Source of the DNA: a bacterium
GTDB taxonomy: Bacteria; Krumholzibacteriota; Krumholzibacteriia; WVZY01
Assembly: GCA_027296025.1 (NCBI GenBank)
Contig: JAPUJU010000145.1
Location: 1-6,322, forward strand
DNA: 6,322 nt
Direction of reading: 5' to 3'
The position numbers and the translations under genes are program-made. Below are positions 1 through 5,873 of the stretch, one piece after another. Position 1 is the first letter of the stretch; every line of letters begins with the position of its first letter. The notes under the pieces were generated by a model. The model saw only the letters and a list, made by a program, of their open reading frames with translations, ran no database searches and had not been told where the DNA came from.

Positions 1-833
1 CCTTTTTGATTCATTTTGTAGATGCAGTGATTACCGTCATCCACAAGCCAGACGTTGTCGTCCTTGTCGACATTGACCATGTGCGGCCGCTTCGTTTTCG
101 GACATGGGAAAACTCTGAGCAAGCTGCCGTCCGGTTTCCAAACTGTTAGACGTGGTGCGTGATCGCCGCGATGTGAGACGTAGACGTTGTCCTTCGAATC
201 CACGCCGACACCCACAACGTCGCCATCGAATTCCCAATTTTGATGGTCTGCTGGCGGGAACTTCAGCCAATTTGGCACATTGGTATAACCCAGGTCCACG
301 GGGCTCTCATTGAGGATTCTGTCCGTTCCTCCCAAGTCAGGATCGTCGGGACTCGTTTTGCCGCCGTGTCTGCGAAGGAGGTCGGCTATTCCTTCATCAT
401 TCCCTGACCTGACCGCATCTAGCGGTGTATCGCCACCATCATCTTTCGCATGTACATCCGCACCTCTTGCGAGAAGCAATTCGACGATTTCCTTGTGCCT
501 CATGGCAGCCGCATAATGCAAGGGAGTCCATCCAATCTCCTCCCTCGCGTTCACATCCGCACTTTTTGCGAGAAGCAGTTCGACGATTTCCTCGAGACCG
601 TAGTAAGCCGCACGATGCAAAGGAGTCAATCCAGCATTTGGACCCTTCGCATTAACATCCGTGCCAGCAGCCAAGTGCTGTTTGACGGCTCCGATGTTTC
701 CGGCTTTGAAAGCCTCGTGAATCGGGATGTCCGGTGCTTGAACTGGCTTTTTGATTGTGGTCGTACACCCCGCCAAGAGCACGGCTGCGACGATGGAAAC
801 GAGTTGTGATTGCATGGCGCGGGAATAGATCAT
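1..833 (-). CDS. Ankyrin-repeat / NHL-like beta-propeller lipoprotein (3' end beyond left edge)
   Basis: This reading frame is open from position 833 to the left edge (277 full codons), so it has no stop in the window. The N-terminus (MIYSRAMQSQLVSIVAAVLLAGC) is a lipoprotein signal peptide with lipobox LAGC, lipidated Cys at residue 23. Residues about 38-160 hold roughly four ankyrin repeats; the two central ones are canonical, with TPLHxAA, EIVELLLA and ADVNA signatures, and the outer two are degenerate. After a linker, residues about 195-277 begin a beta-propeller with NHL-like blades: GVGVDSKDNVYVSHRG, then VDKDDNVWLVDDGNH. Known role of the parts: ankyrin repeats bind proteins; such propellers are scaffolds or enzymes. 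The overall function is unknown and the protein is probably anchored to a membrane facing the periplasm. Start: ATG 833 is preferred over the in-frame ATG at 815 because it adds an Arg to the n-region; neither has a strong Shine-Dalgarno. It is divergent from the ThuA/cytochrome gene. Confidence 0.85.
   Translation of the reverse strand, partial: MIYSRAMQSQLVSIVAAVLLAGCTTTIKKPVQAPDIPIHEAFKAGNIGAVKQHLAAGTDVNAKGPNAGLTPLHRAAYYGLEEIVELLLAKSADVNAREEIGWTPLHYAAAMRHKEIVELLLARGADVHAKDDGGDTPLDAVRSGNDEGIADLLRRHGGKTSPDDPDLGGTDRILNESPVDLGYTNVPNWLKFPPADHQNWEFDGDVVGVGVDSKDNVYVSHRGDHAPRLTVWKPDGSLLRVFPCPKTKRPHMVNVDKDDNVWLVDDGNHCIYKMNQK
454..592 (-). repeat. 99-nt ankyrin repeat unit duplicated at DNA level
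   Basis: Positions 454-493 and 553-592 are direct repeats that match at 37 of 40 bases by eye. They are spaced exactly 99 nt, which is 33 codons or one ankyrin repeat. Both encode the EIVELLLA-x-x-ADV part of neighbouring repeats. The near identity in DNA, including third codon positions, suggests a recent internal repeat duplication or gene conversion. Confidence 0.8.
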
Positions 834-898
834 TTTTTCGCTCGAAAGAGTGTTGTAGTTTTCTTCCTGCAGTAAGTAGCATGGACGCGCTCGAATAC

Positions 899-915
899 CG
901 CAGCGGGGAGCTGCG
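899..915. other. Small perfect hairpin in the divergent intergenic region
   Basis: A 6-bp perfect stem (CGCAGC / GCTGCG) encloses a GGGGA loop. It lies between two divergently transcribed genes and has no T-run on either strand, so it is not a convincing terminator. It could be an operator-like or mRNA leader structure, or chance. The rest of 834-1036 shows no promoter I can defend. Confidence 0.3.
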
Positions 916-1036
916 TCAGGATAACCCTCTCCTTCGCCGCGTAGCAATCGAATGACCTGATGAAATAGATGCGGATGGGAAGCCTCTCATTCGCCTTCCG
1001 AGCTGGAGCATAAGCGCGTAGAGCTTGATCTCAACC

Positions 1037-3148
1037 ATGAAAAAGACCATATCCGACCTTCTTCTCTGTATCGGCGCAATCTGGTTTTGTTCCCTGCAAG
1101 TCAACCTTCATGCCGCCGACAAAGCGAAAGTCGTCTTCATATCCGGCAATCCGAGTCATGGCCCCATGAGCCATGAACATCGCGCCGGAAATCTGCTCCT
1201 CGCCAAGGCGTTGAACGCAGCCGATCTTGACGTAAATGCGACCGTCCTGCCCGAGAACGGCTACCCCTCGGATCCGTCCGTCCTCAAAAACGCGGCCACC
1301 ATAGTGATTTTCTGCACCGGCCACGGCGGCCACGTGTTGAACCCGAAGCTCGAGGAGTTTGACGCGCTCATGAAAAAGGGTACAGGCGTCGTGATGATTC
1401 ATTGGGCGACCGAAGCGGTGAAGGGCGATCCGGGCAACAAATTCCTCGAGTGGATGGGCGGTTTCTGTGACCTGAACTGGTCGGTAAACCCACACTGGAC
1501 GCCGAAGTTCAAGCCGGTGGATCACAAAATCTGGAATGGCGTGAAACCGTTCAGCGTGAACGATGAGTGGTATTACCACATGCGATTCCCGAAAGGAATG
1601 AAAGGCGTGACGCCCATCCTCTCCGATCTCCCCGGACCGGAAACCCTGAAACGACCTGATGGTGCCCGAAGTGGTAACCCTGATGTGCGGCGAGCGCTAG
1701 CCAACGGCGAGAGCCAGCACGTCGCCTGGGCCTACGAACGCCCCGACGGGAACGGCCGCGGTTTCGGCTTCACCGGAGCCCACAATCATGTGAGTTGGCA
1801 GAACGACAGTTTCAGGAAAATCGTCCTCAACGCGATCCTCTGGACCGCCCGGGTTGAGGTTCCGAAGAACGGTGTGCCGTCGGAGACGCCGACTGACAAA
1901 GAGATTCGTCAGAATCTGGATGACAAGGGCAGGAAGAAGGCGCCAAAGAAACCGCCGTCGCGAGAGAAACGTCGTACGGCGGCGGCCCCCAGTTTTCATC
2001 AGCTACGCGAGCAGAATGTGCGTCGCCTGGATTCCCGATCTTCCTTGGATCTTCTCGCGCGAACCCTGAGCGCCACGGAGGACGCGATGGTCCAGGCCGC
2101 CCTTCTGCGGGGGATGCTCAGGGGACTGGAAGGCCGCCGAAATCTTGCCGCGCCCGAAGGCTGGAGCGAGGCAAAGGCCCATCTTTCAAGAGACGACGCC
2201 TCCGAGGTTAGCCAGTTGTGCCAAAGGCTGAGTCAAATCTTTGGAGATCAGTCGGCGGCGAAAAATGCTCTCGCCACTGTTAGTGATCGTTCAGCTCCCG
2301 CGGACGATCGCCGGAGCGCGCTGATCTCGCTTGTTACTCAACAATACACCGAGCTCACGAGCGTCCTGGAATCGTTGTTGGATGACACCGCTCTGCAAGT
2401 AGACGCGATTCGCGCCTACGGCACTCTTGAAGACAAACGCGCGCCGACGCTTCTCCTCGCCCGTTATGCCAAACTGGACTTTCAGGCAAGGCGCGCTGCT
2501 GTGGAAACCCTCGCAACTCGAGAGAACTACGCGAACTCACTCCTCTCGGCCATCAAAGACAAGACCGTGCCTCGGGAAGATGTACCCGCCTATATCGCGC
2601 GCGCCCTCTCCGACATGCTCGGCGACAAGTTCACCACGGTTTACGGTGACATCCAGGAACTCTCGGCAGACAAGGCCGAGCTTATCGCCAGCTACAAGGC
2701 GCTACTAAACCCGGAGCGGTTGGCCAAAGCGGACGCGTCACAAGGAAAGGTCGTTTTCCAAACCGCTTGCGCCGCCTGCCACCAGCTCTACGGCGAAGGT
2801 GGCGTGATCGGACCGGATCTCACCGGTTCGAATCGCGCCGACATCGACTACATCCTCCAAAACATGATCGATCCGAGCGCCGACGTTCCGGACGCGTACA
2901 AGCAAGTCACGATCATAACGAAGGGCGGACAGATTCTTGTGGGAACGCTCGCCGAGGAAGACGATCAACGCGTCGTTCTCAACACGGTCGGACAAAAAGC
3001 GACCGTCCTGAAAAGCGACTTCGCCAGTCGGATCATCTCGCCGATGTCGATGATGCCGGAGGGACTCCTCCCGACTCTTCAGGACTCCCAGGTCGTCGAT
3101 CTCGTTAAATATCTCCAATCAACGAAACAACTTACTTTGTCCAAATGA
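1037..3148 (+). CDS. Exported ThuA-domain / HEAT-like / cytochrome c fusion protein
   Basis: Predicted 703 aa. Residues 1-27 are a Sec signal peptide (MKK, hydrophobic core, cleavage near LHAA-D). Residues about 30-275 are a ThuA domain of the glutamine-amidotransferase-like fold, with KVVFISGNPSHG, GHGGH (95-99), VVMIHWA (118-124) and GFTGAHNH (244-251). A Lys/Arg/Pro-rich linker covers about 280-318, and a helical, HEAT-like region about 320-560. A Pirellula/Verrucomicrobium-type cytochrome c domain covers about 565-700: heme motif C578-A-A-C581-H582, then GPDLTG, with likely axial Met in the MSMMPEGLLP segment (best candidate M673). Heme attachment needs export, which fits the signal peptide. 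ThuA proteins are tied to trehalose and keto-sugar use; the reaction here is inferred. Start: ATG 1037 is chosen over an in-frame TTG at 1025 because it gives a clean MKK signal peptide; the Shine-Dalgarno is weak (AGAG, about 13 nt upstream). The stop overlaps the next start. Confidence 0.92.
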   Translation: MKKTISDLLLCIGAIWFCSLQVNLHAADKAKVVFISGNPSHGPMSHEHRAGNLLLAKALNAADLDVNATVLPENGYPSDPSVLKNAATIVIFCTGHGGHVLNPKLEEFDALMKKGTGVVMIHWATEAVKGDPGNKFLEWMGGFCDLNWSVNPHWTPKFKPVDHKIWNGVKPFSVNDEWYYHMRFPKGMKGVTPILSDLPGPETLKRPDGARSGNPDVRRALANGESQHVAWAYERPDGNGRGFGFTGAHNHVSWQNDSFRKIVLNAILWTARVEVPKNGVPSETPTDKEIRQNLDDKGRKKAPKKPPSREKRRTAAAPSFHQLREQNVRRLDSRSSLDLLARTLSATEDAMVQAALLRGMLRGLEGRRNLAAPEGWSEAKAHLSRDDASEVSQLCQRLSQIFGDQSAAKNALATVSDRSAPADDRRSALISLVTQQYTELTSVLESLLDDTALQVDAIRAYGTLEDKRAPTLLLARYAKLDFQARRAAVETLATRENYANSLLSAIKDKTVPREDVPAYIARALSDMLGDKFTTVYGDIQELSADKAELIASYKALLNPERLAKADASQGKVVFQTACAACHQLYGEGGVIGPDLTGSNRADIDYILQNMIDPSADVPDAYKQVTIITKGGQILVGTLAEEDDQRVVLNTVGQKATVLKSDFASRIISPMSMMPEGLLPTLQDSQVVDLVKYLQSTKQLTLSK
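3145..3148 (+). promoter_or_regulatory. ATGA stop/start overlap (translational coupling)
   Basis: The ATG of the dehydrogenase gene shares bases with the TGA of the ThuA/cytochrome gene. No clear Shine-Dalgarno precedes this ATG, so translation of the second gene probably depends on ribosomes finishing the first. This favours roughly equal synthesis of two proteins that act together. Confidence 0.85.
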
Positions 3149-5403
3149 AGAACATTCTCAGTTTCACAATGGCGCTCGTCGCGTTCTCTTCCTCCGTTTC
3201 GGCCGGAGAGCAAAAGACGAGCAACGCGCCCTTCCTCAAACCGAAGGAAGCGGTCGCGAAGATGGATATCCCTGTGGGTTTCGAAGTCAGTATCTTCGCA
3301 GCCGAACCCGATATCGGCGAACCCATCGCATTCACCTTCGATGGACGCGGCCGCGTCTGGGTCGTGGAAAACTACAACTACGTCCATCGCCGAACACACA
3401 CTGGCGATCATGTGACTCGCATCCAAATTCTGGACGACACCGACGGCGATGGCATTTTCGACACAAAGAAGGTTTTCACCGACAAGCTCACATTCAGTTC
3501 GGGAATAGCGGTTGGGTTCGGCGGCGTCTTCGTCGGCTCACCACCCGATCTTACGTTCATCCCGGACGCCGATGGCGATGACAAACCGGATGGCCCGCCA
3601 CAGATTCTCCTCGACGGTTGGGGCATTCAGGACCGCCACGAAACGCTCAATAGTTTCATCTGGGGCCCCGACGGCTGGCTTTACGGATGTCACGGCGTCT
3701 ACACCGAATCCTTCGTCGGCAAGCCGGGCGTTCCCGATTCCCAACGCCAGTTTATCGACGGCGGGATCTGGAGATACCATCCCACAAGGAAGGAATTCGA
3801 AGTCTTTGCTCGCGGGCTCTCCAATCCCTGGGGTTTCGACTTCAACGATCTGGGACAGGGCTTCGCAACCTGCTGTGTCATTCCTCACCTCTTCCACGTC
3901 GTTCAGGGCGGCGTGTACCACAAGCAGAGCAAGCCGCACCTCAATCCCTACATCTACGACGACATCAAGACCATCCGCGACCACACGCACCGGTCCGCAC
4001 ATGGCGGAGCTCGCTTTTATCTCGCCGATGCGTTCCCGGCCAAATACCGCGACCGGCTCTTCATGTGCAACATTCACCAGCACCAGATCCTGACGGATGT
4101 CATGACGCCAAAGGGCTCGAGCTATGTTGGAAGTCACGGCGATGACTTCATCAGCATGAACGACCTTGCCTGGGTTGGTTTCAGTGTCGAGATCGGTCCT
4201 GAAGGCGGCGTCTACATCCTCGACTGGCACGACACCGACATCTGCGGCAACGCCATCAATTTTCCCGACAGCGGACGCATCTATCGCATCATGCCAAAGG
4301 ACGCGAAACGCATCACCCGCCCGAATATCGGCGCCCTCCGCGATGCCGAACTGGTTTCCTTGCAGAATCACACCAACGATTGGTATGTGCGCCAGGCTCG
4401 ACTCCAACTCCAGATGCGCGCGGCATCCGGCAAGCTGGATCGGCACTCTGTCGCCGCGGCTCTCAAGGTCATGTTTTCGACTGCGCCATCGTCCGCAAAA
4501 CGCCTTCGCGCTCTCTGGGCCCTCCACGTCACCGGCAGCCTCGAGGAAACGCGGCTTGTTCAACTCCTCGAGCACTCCGATGAATACGTCCGCGCCTTTG
4601 CCGTTCAGTTCCTCTGCGAGGATCGAACACCGTCCGCGGCCGTTCTAACCCGCTTCGCGAACCTGGCCGCCGACGACGCTTCCGCCGTTGTGCGACTCTA
4701 TCTTGCCTCAGCCCTGCAACGTCTGAGTCATGATCAACGATGGCCAGTTCTCGCCAACCTTGCGAAGCACGCCGAAGACGTTGACGATAACAATATTCCG
4801 CGCTTGCTTTGGTTCGCGCTGGAGCCGATGGTCCCAGCTGCTCCGGAAAAATCACTTCGATTGGCTACTAACGGTAAGCTGCCCATTCTCCAGGAACATA
4901 CCGCCCGCCGCATCGTCAGCGGCGACCTTCCTCCCAGCCGCCGCAAGAATAGAAACCGGCCCCGTGGCGTCGCACCCGCCGTGGCGCAACGCACGATTCA
5001 GAGAATCGCCCCCGGTTTTGTGATTCGCGATATCGGCGAGGGCGGAGTCCTCGGTCTGGACAGTTTTCGTAACGAAGTCGCCGTTCAGACGCATCCATAC
5101 GACAACAAGACCCCTTGCTCTCTCACTCGCCAACTCGATGTCCCCTCTGCAAGAAAAACAACCCTCAGGATCCGCGCCAGCTATCATCCGCACGGCGACT
5201 GGCTCCTTCGTGTTCGCGTCGGAAGGGAGACTTTGTTCAAGCAGATCGTCGGTTCGCAGACCGTGAAAGGTGAATGGCTCGAGCTTGACGTCGATCTCTC
5301 CAAGTTCGCGGGCCAACACATCGAGCTCACCATCGAAAACGGCGCCAATGACTGGCGGAATGAATTTGGATACTGGGGTTCCATAGAAGTTGTGAGCGAT
5401 TAA
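3145..5403 (+). CDS. Exported PVC-type membrane-bound dehydrogenase (beta-propeller) without its own heme domain
   Basis: Predicted 752 aa. Residues 1-20 are a signal peptide with a VSA-G cleavage site. Residues about 38-385 match the Pirellula/Verrucomicrobium 'putative membrane-bound dehydrogenase' propeller (TIGR02604-like), related to the soluble quinoprotein glucose/sorbosone dehydrogenase fold. Landmarks are the IPVGFEVSIFAAEPDI opening, Asp-rich calcium-like loops DDTDGDGIFD (97-106) and DADGDDKPDG (141-150), WGPDGWLYGCHG (173-184), GLSNPWGFDF, HRSAHGGARFY (282-292) and GRIYRI (377-382). Residues about 395-590 are a HEAT-like helical region, about 595-610 a basic linker (PPSRRKNRNRPR), and about 625-752 a C-terminal beta-sandwich ending WLELDVDLSKFAGQHIELTI...EFGYWGSIEV. 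No CxxCH occurs, although many family members end in a cytochrome c; that domain is on the upstream coupled gene. Substrate and cofactor (perhaps PQQ) cannot be read from the sequence. TAA at 5401-5403 is also the left target duplication of the adjacent element. Confidence 0.92.
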   Translation: MKNILSFTMALVAFSSSVSAGEQKTSNAPFLKPKEAVAKMDIPVGFEVSIFAAEPDIGEPIAFTFDGRGRVWVVENYNYVHRRTHTGDHVTRIQILDDTDGDGIFDTKKVFTDKLTFSSGIAVGFGGVFVGSPPDLTFIPDADGDDKPDGPPQILLDGWGIQDRHETLNSFIWGPDGWLYGCHGVYTESFVGKPGVPDSQRQFIDGGIWRYHPTRKEFEVFARGLSNPWGFDFNDLGQGFATCCVIPHLFHVVQGGVYHKQSKPHLNPYIYDDIKTIRDHTHRSAHGGARFYLADAFPAKYRDRLFMCNIHQHQILTDVMTPKGSSYVGSHGDDFISMNDLAWVGFSVEIGPEGGVYILDWHDTDICGNAINFPDSGRIYRIMPKDAKRITRPNIGALRDAELVSLQNHTNDWYVRQARLQLQMRAASGKLDRHSVAAALKVMFSTAPSSAKRLRALWALHVTGSLEETRLVQLLEHSDEYVRAFAVQFLCEDRTPSAAVLTRFANLAADDASAVVRLYLASALQRLSHDQRWPVLANLAKHAEDVDDNNIPRLLWFALEPMVPAAPEKSLRLATNGKLPILQEHTARRIVSGDLPPSRRKNRNRPRGVAPAVAQRTIQRIAPGFVIRDIGEGGVLGLDSFRNEVAVQTHPYDNKTPCSLTRQLDVPSARKTTLRIRASYHPHGDWLLRVRVGRETLFKQIVGSQTVKGEWLELDVDLSKFAGQHIELTIENGANDWRNEFGYWGSIEVVSD
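5401..5403. repeat. Target-site duplication TAA, left copy (also the stop codon)
   Basis: TAA directly precedes the left terminal repeat and is the stop codon of the dehydrogenase gene. Its second copy is at 5647-5649 directly after the right repeat. Removing the element and one copy would give GCGAT-TAA-GCTCC, with the same stop. Confidence 0.75.
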
Positions 5404-5425
5404 GGGGCTGTTTCAAAACCTCTCC
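5404..5425 (+). repeat. Left terminal inverted repeat of the MITE-like element
   Basis: Begins GGGGCTGTTTCAAAA and continues C-CTCTCC. It pairs with 5625-5646, with a single mismatch at its 16th base. Confidence 0.9.
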
Positions 5426-5624
5426 GCAGGACCGAGGCCGAGCGAGAAGTCCGTGGTCAAGGAGCGAGGCGGCTCGGCCGGGTACCCGCTTGCGGTTGGC
5501 ACAGCGACGAGATACAGACGGAGGCTGCGGCCGACTGATGAGGGAGGGCGAGGAGTTACGACGAGCGACGGTGAGCGCGAGCTGGCGAGCGGGAACGCGC
5601 GGCCTCAGCAGCCGGCCGAATCCA

Positions 5625-5646
5625 GGAGAGATTTTGAAACAGCCCC
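5625..5646 (-). repeat. Right terminal inverted repeat of the MITE-like element
   Basis: The reverse complement begins GGGGCTGTTTCAAAA and continues T-CTCTCC, matching the left end at 21 of 22 bases. Confidence 0.9.
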
Positions 5647-5649
5647 TAA
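5647..5649. repeat. Target-site duplication TAA, right copy
   Basis: Directly follows the CCCC end of the right terminal repeat, in the same orientation as the left copy. Confidence 0.75.
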
Positions 5650-5687
5650 GCTCCAGTTCTGCCGGCCATGCCGCAAGTTCGCCACGC

Positions 5688-5853
5688 GGTACTTCCGCCA
5701 TCAGGTCTTGCTGGGTTGGGGGTAAACGATTTTCCTGCAGTGAGTTATGAAGGAATCTCGTACCTGAAGATCTCTCGGAGACAAAATGCCACGCAAGTAC
5801 CGTCAATACAATGCGTCAAGCTGTAGCCAGCAGCAGTTGATGGCGGAAGCACC
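5688..5853. repeat. Second inverted-repeat pair, possible degraded small element
   Basis: GGTACTTCCGCCATCA at 5688-5703 and TGATGGCGGAAGCACC at 5838-5853 are inverted copies matching at 15 of 16 bases, 134 bp apart. No clear target duplication flanks them. The segment could be a worn mobile element, a recombination relic or a long-range RNA stem. The surrounding 5650-5873 holds no convincing full gene. Confidence 0.45.
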
Positions 5854-5857
5854 CTGA
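5786..5857 (+). CDS. Short 23-codon ORF with good Shine-Dalgarno (gene remnant or small peptide)
   Basis: ATG 5786 is preceded by GGAG at 5777-5780 with 5-nt spacing, the best ribosome binding site seen in the window. The peptide begins MPRKYRQYNASS and ends at TGA 5855-5857 after 23 residues. An in-frame ATG at 5747 gives MKESRT before a TGA at 5765-5767, so the two segments share a frame. No family is recognised. It could be the start of a decayed gene, a small basic peptide, or chance. The second inverted repeat overlaps its end. Confidence 0.25.
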   Translation: MPRKYRQYNASSCSQQQLMAEAP

Positions 5858-5873
5858 GAGGATCGACTTCCGA

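Larger units (their letters stand above)
5404..5646. mobile_element. MITE-like non-autonomous element, 243 bp, with TAA target duplication
   Basis: Two 22-bp terminal inverted repeats (21 of 22 matching) bound a 243-bp GC-rich segment with no credible coding sequence. Both ends are flanked by TAA in the same orientation (5401-5403 and 5647-5649), as expected from a 3-bp target duplication. The interior repeats GAGCG/GCGAG words and has internal palindromes (GGCCGAG near 5436 with CTCGGCC near 5473; GGGTACCC near 5491). Size, lack of a transposase and the ends fit a miniature inverted-repeat element moved by a transposase elsewhere in the genome. A 3-bp TNA duplication is known for some IS5-family groups, so that is the first family to test; the assignment is inference. 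Confidence 0.85.

Noticed and set aside
450..809. Plus-strand 119-codon frame opposite the ankyrin repeats
   Set aside because: Its repeated segments only mirror the ankyrin DNA repeat on the other strand.
859..876. CCTGCAGTAAGT near 866 resembling CCTGCAGTGAGT near 5735 as a dispersed repeat
   Set aside because: Only about 12 bases agree with one mismatch, and the flanks do not align; chance is likely.
652..882. Minus-strand 76-codon frame starting at 882
   Set aside because: It overlaps the ankyrin lipoprotein gene in another frame and shows no domain.
1025..1036. TTG at 1025 as start of the ThuA/cytochrome gene
   Set aside because: It adds ISTM before a typical MKK signal peptide and has no suitably spaced Shine-Dalgarno; ATG 1037 is simpler.
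3538..4575. Minus-strand 345-codon open frame inside the dehydrogenase gene
   Set aside because: It is the antisense shadow of the propeller coding sequence, which has clear family motifs on the plus strand.
5404..5646. Element ends as an intrinsic terminator for the operon
   Set aside because: The complementary ends are about 200 bp apart with no T-run, and the TAA flanks support transposition better.
5327..5806. Minus-strand 159-codon open frame across the end of the dehydrogenase gene and the MITE
   Set aside because: It overlaps a well-supported gene, reads through both terminal repeats and has low-complexity Arg/Ser/Pro-rich content; it is a GC-rich chance frame.
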